This document shows, one piece after another, positions 44,303 to 52,655 of a stretch of 64,000 nt of DNA. Below the pieces are notes generated by a model. The model made no database searches and was not told the DNA's origin. It saw only the letters and a list, made by a program, of their open reading frames with translations. Positions within the stretch are counted from its first letter, which is position 1. Every line of letters begins with the position of its first letter. Both the position numbers and the translations under genes were made by a program. Origin of the DNA: JBDRED01 sp043820025 [NCBI: Elusimicrobiota bacterium] (GTDB lineage Bacteria; RUG730; JBDRED01); the NCBI GenBank assembly GCA_043820025.1, contig JBDRED010000021.1, positions 1 to 64,000 of the forward strand. Reading direction: 5' to 3'.

Positions 44303-47146
44303 TTACCAATTTTTTATTATCTCGCTGCAGCGGCTGCAAAGCGAAGGATTTTCCTTATCATTACCCACAGTTGTTGACCAGTTCCAGCAGCGTTCGCATT
44401 TCTTTCCTTCAGCCTTAATGACATTAATATTGCAATGAAAACCTTTTAGCTTGTCTGAAAGGATTTCCGAATCTATATTCGCGGCAACATCTTCTTTAAC
44501 AATAATTTCCACCTGCGAGACTATAAGCGCCATAGCCCACAAAGTTTCATGGCCTTTATCCAGGTAAATGCCTTTATATTCCTTATTTATGGTTAAAACA
44601 ACGCGCGCTTCGAGTGAATTCCCAATAATTCCGGTCTGTCTTTTTTCCTCGATCTTTTTCAAAACAATCTTTCTAAACTCGAACATTTCATCCCACTTTT
44701 GGGCTGATTCTTTACAGCTTTCCCACTGTTTCAGCAAATCATTCTCAAATGAATTGATACCTGTAAAATCCTGCAAAAAAACGCTCTCTTGTTTACTGCC
44801 CGGGATACATTCCCATATCTCCTCAGCTGTGAACGATAAAACCGGCGCTATTAATCGAGTCAGCCAAGTAGCAATATAATACAAAGCTGTCTGCGCTGAC
44901 CTGCGCTCCTTGCTCTTTGGGCTCAGCACATATAATCTGTCCTTCAATATATCAAAATATAATGAACTAAGCTCAATTGTGCAAAAATTATAAAACTTTC
45001 TGTACACAATATGAAACTCTCTTTCTTCATACGCTTTTTGAATGGTCTTGGTTAATTCAGCCAGTTTAAATAAAACCCATTTATCAATCTCTAACATATC
45101 CTTGTATTCGCAGGCGTGGTTTTCATGGTCATATTCATTAAGATTGCCTAATATATATCTTGCGGTGTTACGAATTTTACGATACGCGTCAACTAATTGT
45201 GTGATAATATCATCTGAAACACGAACATCTTCGCGATAATTCTCGCTTGAAACCCAAAGCCTGATTATATCAGCCCCATACTTGTCCATAATTTCCTGAG
45301 GAGCTATCACATTACCCTGTGATTTACTCATCTTCTTTCCCTCGCCGTCAACTGTAAATCCATGAGTAAGCACAGTTTTATATGGAGCTCTGTTATATAA
45401 AGCAACAGAGGGAATCAGAGAAGTCTGAAACCAGCCTCTATGCTGATCTGAACCCTCTAAATAAAGATCTGCAGGCCATGAAAGGCCCTCTCTCTGCTTG
45501 AGAACAGCTTCATGACTGACACCTGAATCAAACCATACATCCAGAATATCTGTTTCTTTGCGAAATTTTTTGCCGCCGCATGAACATGTTATATGCTCCG
45601 GAAGAATTTCGCCTGCATTCATATAGAACCATGCATCACTGCCTTTTTGTTCAAAGAGCGAGGCAACAGCTTCTACGCTCTCTTCAGTTAAAAGCTCCTG
45701 CCTGCAGTCCTCGCAGTAAAAAACCGGTATCGGCGTTCCCCACAAACGCTGCCTTGAGAGGCACCAATGCGGCCTATTCTCGATCATGCCTGTAATTCTA
45801 TTATAGCCAAATTCAGGAATCCACTTAACATCTGCGCATGCCTTTTTCAAAGCTTCGCGCAGGCCGTCTTTGTCAATATCAAGAAACCACTGATCCGTTG
45901 CCCTAAATACTATAGGCTCCTTGCATCTCCAGCAATGCGGATAAGAATGATTAATATCTTCTGCGCCAATAAGCAGGCTGTTTTTAATTAAATACTCGAT
46001 AATCAAAGGGTTGCAGCTAAAAACTTCTTTGCCTGCGAAGAGCGCTACATCGTCGGTAAAACATCCCTTATCATCAACAGGCGTTACTATTGGCAGATTA
46101 TACTTAAGCGCTGTTTTATAATCGTCCTCGCCGTGGCCCGGAGCAATATGCACTATCCCTGTGCCGTCTTCCAGTGTGACAAAATCCGCGCAAACTCCCT
46201 GTGAGAACTCGTCTCTGAATGGAGATTTGCAGGTTAGTCCCTCAAGATCTTTGCCCTTTACCTTTTTTAATTCTTTATACGCCTTGATGCCGCATTTCCG
46301 GCATACATTATCTTTTAACTCGTCAGCAACAATATATCTCTCGCCTGCTTTAGCGCTCCCTTTACCCGACTCAGTAACCTCAAATATTACATAATCAAAC
46401 TTCTCATGAAATGCTACAGCCACATTTGCAGGCAGTGTCCAAGGAGTGGTGGTCCATATTATAACGAATAGATTATCTATATCATTTAGTTTAGAATCTT
46501 TCACCGGAAACTTAACAAAAACTGAAGGCGATGTGTGATCTGCGTATTCAACCTCAGCCTCAGCCAGCGCTGTTTCGCACTTTCTGCACCAATATACCGG
46601 TTTTTTACCTCTATAGACATATCCCTTTTTCGCTAATTCTTTAAACATCCTCACAATTACGGCTTCATATTTCGGATCCATAGTAAGATACGGATTTTCC
46701 CAATCTCCCAATATGCCCAATCTTTTAAATTCATCTCTTTGAATCTTAATAAATTTCTGCGCGAATGCCCCTGCCTTTTTTCTAAACTTTAACTGATCAA
46801 CATGATTTTTGTCTGTATTCATTTCTTTTAAGAGCTGATATTCTATCGGAAGCCCGTGGCAGTCCCATCCGGGAATATATGGAGTAAAAGACCCGTTCAT
46901 TGATTCGTATTTAATTATGATATCCTTTAAAATTTTATTCAGCGCATGTCCCAGGTGTATGTGCCCGTTCGCGTATGGCGGCCCGTCATGGAGGATATAA
47001 TGCTTATTGTTTTTATTCTTAGCAAGCATCTTCCCATACAAATCCTGCGCTTCCCAATTCTTTGCCTGCACAGGCTCTCTCTGGGAAAGGTTTGCCTTCA
47101 TTGAAAATTTTGTCTTTGGTAAATTTACCTTCTTTTGATCTTCCAC
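44303..47146 (-). CDS. ileS: Isoleucyl-tRNA synthetase
   Basis: 947 residues from GTG (AGGAG upstream). Class I signatures: PPYANGHIHLGHALNKILKD (HIGH) near residue 60 and GEGKKMSKSQGNVIAPQEIM (KMSKS) near 595. Editing domain with FTVIIWTTTPWTLPANVA-like IIWTTTPWTLPANVAVAF. C-terminal zinc motif CERCWNWSTTVGN ... CSRCSEI. Charges tRNA-Ile. Length and C-terminal zinc finger indicate the bacterial (type 1) form. Ends 1 bp before lspA starts, a common bacterial order. Confidence 0.97.
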   Translation of the reverse strand: MEDQKKVNLPKTKFSMKANLSQREPVQAKNWEAQDLYGKMLAKNKNNKHYILHDGPPYANGHIHLGHALNKILKDIIIKYESMNGSFTPYIPGWDCHGLPIEYQLLKEMNTDKNHVDQLKFRKKAGAFAQKFIKIQRDEFKRLGILGDWENPYLTMDPKYEAVIVRMFKELAKKGYVYRGKKPVYWCRKCETALAEAEVEYADHTSPSVFVKFPVKDSKLNDIDNLFVIIWTTTPWTLPANVAVAFHEKFDYVIFEVTESGKGSAKAGERYIVADELKDNVCRKCGIKAYKELKKVKGKDLEGLTCKSPFRDEFSQGVCADFVTLEDGTGIVHIAPGHGEDDYKTALKYNLPIVTPVDDKGCFTDDVALFAGKEVFSCNPLIIEYLIKNSLLIGAEDINHSYPHCWRCKEPIVFRATDQWFLDIDKDGLREALKKACADVKWIPEFGYNRITGMIENRPHWCLSRQRLWGTPIPVFYCEDCRQELLTEESVEAVASLFEQKGSDAWFYMNAGEILPEHITCSCGGKKFRKETDILDVWFDSGVSHEAVLKQREGLSWPADLYLEGSDQHRGWFQTSLIPSVALYNRAPYKTVLTHGFTVDGEGKKMSKSQGNVIAPQEIMDKYGADIIRLWVSSENYREDVRVSDDIITQLVDAYRKIRNTARYILGNLNEYDHENHACEYKDMLEIDKWVLFKLAELTKTIQKAYEEREFHIVYRKFYNFCTIELSSLYFDILKDRLYVLSPKSKERRSAQTALYYIATWLTRLIAPVLSFTAEEIWECIPGSKQESVFLQDFTGINSFENDLLKQWESCKESAQKWDEMFEFRKIVLKKIEEKRQTGIIGNSLEARVVLTINKEYKGIYLDKGHETLWAMALIVSQVEIIVKEDVAANIDSEILSDKLKGFHCNINVIKAEGKKCERCWNWSTTVGNDKENPSLCSRCSEIIKNW

Positions 47147-47188
47147 AACAAAAACTCCTGTTATCTTAACACATCCATCTTTATAGTA

Positions 47189-48247
47189 TTAATTACTTGG
47201 TTGTTCGCCGATTTCTGCGTTTGGTTCTTCGCTCTTTGCTTCTTCCATCTTTGCTTGTTTTTTATCTTTGGATTTTTCTTTATCCTTAACTTTTTTTTCC
47301 TTTTCCGGCTTAGCTTCTTTTTGTTTTTCATTCTGTTTTTTATCTTCTTTACTCTTATCTCCCTTTTTCTCAAACTTTGACACAGCCTTTTCCATCATCT
47401 TAATAACCTTAGGATTACCTTTTATCTTTGCGATTGCCAGAGCGTCATTTCCCTTATTATTCTTAGCTGTAACATACGCCTTTTGCTTTATTATGCTATC
47501 AATAAGTTTAACATTATCAGTCCTAATAGCGTACATAAGAGCTGTATTTCCTGTTTTGTCGGCAATATTCACGTCGAGATTCTTCTGTTTTTGGAGTATT
47601 GGCGTTATAGCATCGCATCCCTTTGATATTGAATACATAAAAGGAGTGACGCCATTTACATCTTGAAGATTGACATCAATCTTTGCCTTTAGGAGAACAT
47701 TAACAAGTTGCGCATTCTTTTTTTCAACTGCAAATCTTAAAGCTGAAAATCCATTATCATCCACTGCGTTTATATTAGCGCCATGCTCCAAAAGAAATGA
47801 TACAACTTCTACACGTTCTTCCCTGCTCGCAATTAAAAGAGCGGTCAAATCATTTTTTGTTTTATTATTAATGTCAAGGCCTCTGGTAAGAAGAAGTCCA
47901 AGTCCCGCTTGATCGCCTCTTCTCGCGAACACAAAAAACGCGCCGTAGAGAGCGTTTGTTTCCTCTATATCTCTCTTTGCCTCGTCAATATTTTCCAATC
48001 CGCTCAGCATTACGTTTTTTTCTACCGGTGTTACAGGCATAGCTGTCTGCGCAGGCTCAGCCTCAATATTTGAATTTGCAGCATCCGCTGAAGCCAGCAT
48101 CATTGGCACAGCTGTATATGTAGACATCGCAATAAGAATATTTGACTGTTCTTCATTTGGGGCCTGAACAGCGGAATCCTCTGCGTAAAGATTAGTTAAT
48201 CCTAAAAAAAGACCTGCGGCTAAAAACATTACAAACATTTTTTTCAT
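47189..48247 (-). CDS. Secreted ankyrin-repeat protein with charged C-terminal tail
   Basis: 352 residues. Signal peptide MKKMFVMFLAAGLFLGLTNL then YAEDS. Ankyrin repeats at residues about 100-270: GLDINNKTKNDLTALLIASR, VSFLLEHGANINAVDDNGFS, LLKAKIDVNLQDVNGVTPFM, LDVNIADKTGNTALMYAIRT. The last 75 residues are almost only Lys and Glu (KEDKKQNEKQKEAKPEKEKK), a disordered tail. Protein-binding scaffold, probably periplasmic or secreted; partner unknown. Strong AAAGGAGGG. Promoter and a leader hairpin lie upstream. Confidence 0.88.
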   Translation of the reverse strand: MKKMFVMFLAAGLFLGLTNLYAEDSAVQAPNEEQSNILIAMSTYTAVPMMLASADAANSNIEAEPAQTAMPVTPVEKNVMLSGLENIDEAKRDIEETNALYGAFFVFARRGDQAGLGLLLTRGLDINNKTKNDLTALLIASREERVEVVSFLLEHGANINAVDDNGFSALRFAVEKKNAQLVNVLLKAKIDVNLQDVNGVTPFMYSISKGCDAITPILQKQKNLDVNIADKTGNTALMYAIRTDNVKLIDSIIKQKAYVTAKNNKGNDALAIAKIKGNPKVIKMMEKAVSKFEKKGDKSKEDKKQNEKQKEAKPEKEKKVKDKEKSKDKKQAKMEEAKSEEPNAEIGEQPSN

Positions 48248-48276
48248 AAAATGCCCTCCTTTAATTGTAAAAATTG

Positions 48277-48340
48277 TTTACGCGGCGAGCGCGTAAATTA
48301 TTATAATGTTGTATTATACAAATTTATGGAAATATATCAA
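48277..48340 (-). promoter_or_regulatory. Promoter and leader palindrome of the ankyrin gene
   Basis: Minus strand: TTGATA (48335-48340), 16 bp, TATAAT (48313-48318). In the leader, 30 bp before the ATG, an 8-bp perfect inverted repeat TTTACGCG-GCGAG-CGCGTAAA (48277-48297) may be an operator or an RNA hairpin. Confidence 0.65.
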
Positions 48341-48343
48341 ATT

Positions 48344-49555
48344 TTAATTCTTTGTAATTAGGTTAATCAAGGAAAGATAGTCGCATATATGGCGGGTTAT
48401 TAGGAAATTATTACGAATATATTCTTTAGCGCGCCTGCCGAGTTTTTCAGAAAAATCCGGATTGTTTAATAAATACCTAACCCTGTACGCGCAGCCCTCT
48501 ACAGAATTAACCGTAAATCCGGTTTTTCCATAAATAATCTGTGTTGTTATTCCACCCACAGCGCCGCCTATAACAGGTTTTCCCTTCCACATAGCTTCTG
48601 CGACAGTAAGCCCAAATCCTTCTCTTAAAGATTTTTGCAAAATAACGCTCGCAGCGCTTTGAAGAGCGTTAATATCATGATGCGCATTGGGAGAAAGATT
48701 TAAAATAAACATATCAGGATCGCCCTCTGCAGCTGCGTTAACATACTCTAAAACCTGCAGGCCTTCAGGATCGTCATCAGCGCTGCCTCCTGCTAAGACT
48801 AAACAACAATCATTATACTGCTTCACTAGTTTATACGCTCTGATAACTCCTAACGGGTCTTTAAATTTATCAAACCTGGAAACTTGAAGTATTATTGGTT
48901 TATCATTAGGTATCTTATATTTGTCCAGCACAGCTCTTATCTCATCTTTTGTCAGGTCTCTGCTTTTTTCGCTTAATGGATCTATAGACGGATAAATAAG
49001 ATATTGAGGTATAGCGAGCCTTTGAGAAAAACTCGGCAAAGAAAATATCGCGCTATCATACTTATCAATGTATTGTTTTAAAAAGTGCCAAACCTTTCTC
49101 TGCGGCCTTGAAGCGTCTACATGACAGCGCCAAACCCATTTTGAATTTTTCGGTTTAAAATTTACCAATGCAGCCGGCTGAGGATCATGAATAATCGCGA
49201 CGTCAGCTTTCAAATCAATCTTTTGCGCAGCAATCGTATTTATTCGTTTATATTCTTCATACAATTCATCCGATACATTTACCATCATTCCCTGCAAAGC
49301 ATTATGAAATGTTTTCGTGCATTTATAAAAAAGCGGAGAACCTTCAATTACCTCCCACCTTGCCTTTATATCCAATTCATTAAAAAGAGGCATCAGCCTA
49401 TTCAGCATCTCAGCAACGCCTCCGCCTGTGCGCGTTGAGTTTACATGCAGAAAGGTCTTGCCCTTCACGGTATCAGCCAGTTTATAAACTAAATCTAATG
49501 TGCCTCTTGGAGCAATATCCCTATAAGCCTCTAATATTGGATGCGTTTCACTCAT
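48344..49555 (-). CDS. GT4 glycosyltransferase, trehalose synthase TreT-like
   Basis: 403 residues. N-terminal GKTFLHVNSTRTGGGVAEML and WEVIEGSPLFYKCTKTFHNA, IIHDPQPAALV and WRCHVDAS match TreT (trehalose glycosyltransferring synthase) family proteins; the C-terminal GT-B domain has LQVSRFDKFKDPLGVIRAYK, SLREGFGLTVAEAMWKGKPV (nucleotide-sugar site E-x7-E) and IGGAVGGI. Product is probably trehalose from an NDP-glucose donor and glucose; other acceptors are possible. Overlaps the DUF5752 gene by four bases (ATGA), suggesting coupling. Confidence 0.82.
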   Translation of the reverse strand: MSETHPILEAYRDIAPRGTLDLVYKLADTVKGKTFLHVNSTRTGGGVAEMLNRLMPLFNELDIKARWEVIEGSPLFYKCTKTFHNALQGMMVNVSDELYEEYKRINTIAAQKIDLKADVAIIHDPQPAALVNFKPKNSKWVWRCHVDASRPQRKVWHFLKQYIDKYDSAIFSLPSFSQRLAIPQYLIYPSIDPLSEKSRDLTKDEIRAVLDKYKIPNDKPIILQVSRFDKFKDPLGVIRAYKLVKQYNDCCLVLAGGSADDDPEGLQVLEYVNAAAEGDPDMFILNLSPNAHHDINALQSAASVILQKSLREGFGLTVAEAMWKGKPVIGGAVGGITTQIIYGKTGFTVNSVEGCAYRVRYLLNNPDFSEKLGRRAKEYIRNNFLITRHICDYLSLINLITKN

Positions 49556-50202
49556 TTTGACATTTCCTCGTCGCATAAGAGCAATAACTTCGCCCTTAAT
49601 CCTTCAAGATTATACATATAACAATCTATATTTTCTATCTTTTGCGCCAAATCAGTAAGCTGTAAATTATTTCCAATCCAGGACGCAAAATCACTCACTC
49701 CCTTACCGCTCCTAAGACGCGCGTCAAATATATGAAAATATATTACGCTTGCATCAATCGCTTTGATTGTATTTCTAAAATCCTTTAATGTTTTGACACT
49801 TATTCCTGTAGGAACATCAACAATACATGACTTCATAAAATAGAAAGGCTGTCCATGCGTCAACGTGGGAATAGATCCAAGTTCAGATAAATGTTCGTCT
49901 AAAATCTCTACCAGGATATTTCTAACATCTTCCATACGCATTTTTTGAAGAGGAGTAACTGACGCAAGTTTTTCGCCTAATACACGATCCCTAAGCTGAA
50001 TAGAAGTCCAGTTTGCAAAATCATTTGGATATGGCCCGCCAATATTATAATCTGAATGTTTAAAATAAAAGGTATGCATGTGATAATAAATAGAATCTAA
50101 AGGAACCTCTTCCATAAGCTCCATCAGCTTTAATTCATTATCAGCTCTTCTTCCCAGAAGTTCAGTTATTTGATAACAGCTTTTGAAAACAAAATTTTTC
50201 AT
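49552..50202 (-). CDS. DUF5752-type protein, partner of the glycosyltransferase
   Basis: 216 residues. SIYYHMHTFYFKHSDYNIGG at residues 37-56 and a second similar block SVIYFHIFDARLRSGKGVSD near 150-170, each followed by DFANW/DFASW; thus two related halves. Histidine-rich YHMHTFYF recalls metal-binding sites. This matches my memory of the DUF5752 family, often next to GT4 glycosyltransferases of trehalose/glycogen metabolism. Function unknown. Stop overlaps the next ATG. Confidence 0.65.
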   Translation of the reverse strand: MKNFVFKSCYQITELLGRRADNELKLMELMEEVPLDSIYYHMHTFYFKHSDYNIGGPYPNDFANWTSIQLRDRVLGEKLASVTPLQKMRMEDVRNILVEILDEHLSELGSIPTLTHGQPFYFMKSCIVDVPTGISVKTLKDFRNTIKAIDASVIYFHIFDARLRSGKGVSDFASWIGNNLQLTDLAQKIENIDCYMYNLEGLRAKLLLLCDEEMSK

Positions 50203-50266
50203 TACTCATACCCCGCGGCGCGTAAACGCGCTAAGTATTTTATTCTCTCAAATATCCCCGTTCTTA

Positions 50267-51478
50267 TTACTCTAACACATCCTCTAAAAGAGCGCTTGTT
50301 TCAACTGCGGGAATTTCTTCAACATCTTTAAGCTTTCTCTGTATGGTTCTTGATTTTTTTGCGGCATCCTCGATTGTATTATGCGCTTCCATTAATTTTT
50401 TCTGCGTTTTATCCAATATATCGCCAAATTTGCCGAATTCATTCTTTACAGCTCCCAGAAGATTCCACACCTCGCTCGACCTTCTTTCTATTACCAATGT
50501 CCTAAAACCCATCTGCAGGCTGTTTAATAATGCTGACAATGTAGTCGGGCCTGTTACAATTATTCTGCATTCTCTCTGCAGTTTTTCGCAAAGATCGCTT
50601 CTCCTAATCACCTCAGCGTATAATCCTTCTGTCGGCAAAAACATAATACCAAAATCCGTTGTGTTTGGCGGATCTAAATATTTTTCCTGGATTGCTTTTG
50701 CCTCAAGCTTTATACGCGTTTCTAATTGTTTAATCGCCTGATCAACATCCTCATGATTTCCTCGTTCTTCAGCCTCTTGAAGACGCTGATAATCTTCCTG
50801 AGGAAATTTTGCGTCAATAGGCAGCCATACCACATCGTCCGTATTGTTTCTGCCCGGAAGTTTTATGGCAAACTCAACGCGTTCATTGCTCCCTTTCTTG
50901 GTTATGACATTACTGCTGTACTGTTCCTGGGTCAGTATCTGTTCTAATAGCGCGCCAAGCTGTATTTCGCCCCATGTGCCTCTTGTCTTAACATTGGTGA
51001 GAACCCTTTTCAAATCGCCAACGTTCGACGCCAAACTCTGCATTTCTCCCAGTCCTTTGTACACAGCTTCTAAACGCTCGCTCACAACCTTAAATGAATC
51101 TCCCAATCTCTTTTCCAATGTGGCATGCAGTTTTTCATCAACCGTCTCGCGCATCTTTTCTAATTTTTGATTATTATCTTCCTGAAGATTTCTTATACGT
51201 TCTTCAAGCATAACTCTCATATTTTCAAATTTCTCTTCATTGAGCCTTGAGATACCGGTCATATGCTTTACAATGGAATCATTAAATAGTTTCAGAGAAG
51301 AACCAATTTCCTCTCTCTGCATACGCGCGTTTTTATCCATAGCGTCTCTTGTGTCCCTTAATAATCGTTCCAAATAAGTATATCCGCTATTATCCGCGCC
51401 TCTTTTAAATAATTGAACGAGCTGTATCGCAAAAATCCCAAGCGCCAAACAGCTGATAGTAATTAGTAGTGAAAACAT
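50267..51478 (-). CDS. rmuC: RmuC-family DNA recombination protein
   Basis: 403 residues. N-terminal membrane helix (FSLLITISCLALGIFAIQLV), a long coiled coil (residues about 30-125), and the RmuC domain: VLTNVKTRGTWGEIQLGALL, VEFAIKLPGRNNTDDVVWLP, IDAKFPQEDY, FGIMFLPTEGLYAEVIRR, IVTGPTTLSALLNSLQMGFR. The domain is nuclease-like (IDAKFP). Linked to limiting inverted-repeat recombination. The second of two ATGs was chosen for spacing to AGGA. The segment 51479-51570 is non-coding. Confidence 0.93.
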   Translation of the reverse strand: MFSLLITISCLALGIFAIQLVQLFKRGADNSGYTYLERLLRDTRDAMDKNARMQREEIGSSLKLFNDSIVKHMTGISRLNEEKFENMRVMLEERIRNLQEDNNQKLEKMRETVDEKLHATLEKRLGDSFKVVSERLEAVYKGLGEMQSLASNVGDLKRVLTNVKTRGTWGEIQLGALLEQILTQEQYSSNVITKKGSNERVEFAIKLPGRNNTDDVVWLPIDAKFPQEDYQRLQEAEERGNHEDVDQAIKQLETRIKLEAKAIQEKYLDPPNTTDFGIMFLPTEGLYAEVIRRSDLCEKLQRECRIIVTGPTTLSALLNSLQMGFRTLVIERRSSEVWNLLGAVKNEFGKFGDILDKTQKKLMEAHNTIEDAAKKSRTIQRKLKDVEEIPAVETSALLEDVLE

Positions 51479-51570
51479 ATTTGTCATCCTGAATTCTAAA
51501 CTTTAAAACTTTTTATTATAATAACTCAATGATTTTAATTATATATCATTATGTATCAAGATAGAAGAAT

Positions 51571-51606
51571 AAAAAAAGCCGCTTTAAAATTTTTCAAAGC
51601 GGCTTC
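51571..51606 (-). terminator. Rho-independent terminator after the DUF3276 gene
   Basis: A 10-bp stem AAGCCGCTTT / AAAGCGGCTT (51576-51585, 51596-51605), 10-nt loop, and a T-run on the minus strand. 23 bp downstream of the stop codon. Confidence 0.85.
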
Positions 51607-51628
51607 TAAAAAATCCCTTCATTCATTA

Positions 51629-51859
51629 TTAATTATTTTTTACGAACTCCATCACCTTATTAAGACTCTCTGTAAAAGCATCAAAATGTTCCTGAAAGAC
51701 CATTACTCTTGTTCTTTCAGACTTTCCTTCAGTTGACCGCTTCTCTGTAATAACCAAATACTTTTGATTATCTTTTGTTTCCTTCACGTCGAAAAAATAC
51801 AACCTTCTACCAGCTGCCAGCTTCTCGGTAAACAGCTCCTTTTTTTCTTGTACGATCAT
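51629..51859 (-). CDS. DUF3276 / PUR-alpha-like protein
   Basis: 76 residues: EKKELFTEKLAAGRRLYFFD, VKETKDNQKYLVITEKRS, RTRVMVFQEHFDAFTESLNK. This single beta-beta-beta-beta-alpha PUR repeat binds ssDNA/RNA in characterised homologues from Bacteroidota and spirochetes. It stands alone with its own promoter and terminator, so it is a monocistronic small nucleic-acid-binding protein. Confidence 0.88.
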   Translation of the reverse strand: MIVQEKKELFTEKLAAGRRLYFFDVKETKDNQKYLVITEKRSTEGKSERTRVMVFQEHFDAFTESLNKVMEFVKNN

Positions 51860-51920
51860 ACTAATCTCCTTATCTCAGAGAAATTAAGCGCCGGTAATTA
51901 TGTCTATGTATTATTAACAA

Positions 51921-51949
51921 GTATTACATAATAATGTGAGATATATCAA
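51921..51949 (-). promoter_or_regulatory. Promoter of the DUF3276 gene
   Basis: Minus strand TTGATA (51944-51949), 17 bp, TAATAC (51921-51926). 61 bp before the ATG. Confidence 0.65.
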
Positions 51950-51966
51950 GCAAAAATTTATTTTTT

Positions 51967-52638
51967 TTACATTTTTTTATTTTCCATGAAACTATAGTAT
52001 GAACCGGCGCCAACTATAATATGGTCAATTAAAGAAATGTCTACGGTTTTAAGCGCCTGCTTAACAGCCTCAGTCGCTTTCATATCATCTGCTGAAGGTT
52101 CGGTGAGTCCGCTCGGATGGTTATGCGCTATTATCACGCTAACAGCATGGTTTAACAAGGCTCTTTCAACAATATTTCTCGGATATATAACCGACTCATT
52201 AACGGTTCCTGTCTGAAGCTGTTCAGATGCGATTACATGATTTTTACTATCCAGGAACAAAACAAAAAACTCCTCGTTTTTTTTGCCTTTCATTATAATC
52301 TTAAGGTAATCATAAACATTATTTGGAGATGATAAAATATCAACATCTATTATTCTTTTCTCGAGAAACTTCTCAGCAATGTCTTTGAATAGTTTAAGTA
52401 ATATTGCGCTGTGTTCAGCTATTCCCGTGACCTTCTGAAGTTCTTTAATATCCGCTGTTAAAACTGAATCAAATGTTTTAAATTTAGAAAGTAATCTCTT
52501 GGCAATTGGTTTTGTATCTTTCTGCGGGATAGCGTAAGTGAGCAGAAGTTCAAGCACCTCATAGTCATGCCATCCGGCAATGCCTTTTTTTAAATATTTT
52601 TCCTTAATACGCTTTCTATGGCCTATATTTTTATTCAT
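51967..52638 (-). CDS. radC: RadC family JAMM-domain protein
   Basis: 223 residues. N-terminal helix-hairpin-helix-like region (DYEVLELLLTYAIPQKDTKP; LTADIKELQKVTGIAEHSAI) and a JAMM/MPN domain with HNHPSGLTEPSADDMKATEA and DHIIVGAGSYYSF. Full-length RadC is about 220-230 residues. Biochemical role is uncertain despite its name. No clear ribosome site is visible before the ATG; translation may depend on the upstream GIGTTNP gene that ends 17 bp before. Confidence 0.93.
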   Translation of the reverse strand: MNKNIGHRKRIKEKYLKKGIAGWHDYEVLELLLTYAIPQKDTKPIAKRLLSKFKTFDSVLTADIKELQKVTGIAEHSAILLKLFKDIAEKFLEKRIIDVDILSSPNNVYDYLKIIMKGKKNEEFFVLFLDSKNHVIASEQLQTGTVNESVIYPRNIVERALLNHAVSVIIAHNHPSGLTEPSADDMKATEAVKQALKTVDISLIDHIIVGAGSYYSFMENKKM

Positions 52639-52655
52639 GTTATATTATATATTTA

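Noticed and set aside
47135-47380. Phe/Leu-rich plus-strand ORF and a Lys/Arg-rich minus-strand ORF near the ankyrin gene
   Set aside because: Both are shadow frames of the Lys/Glu-rich tail of the ankyrin protein.
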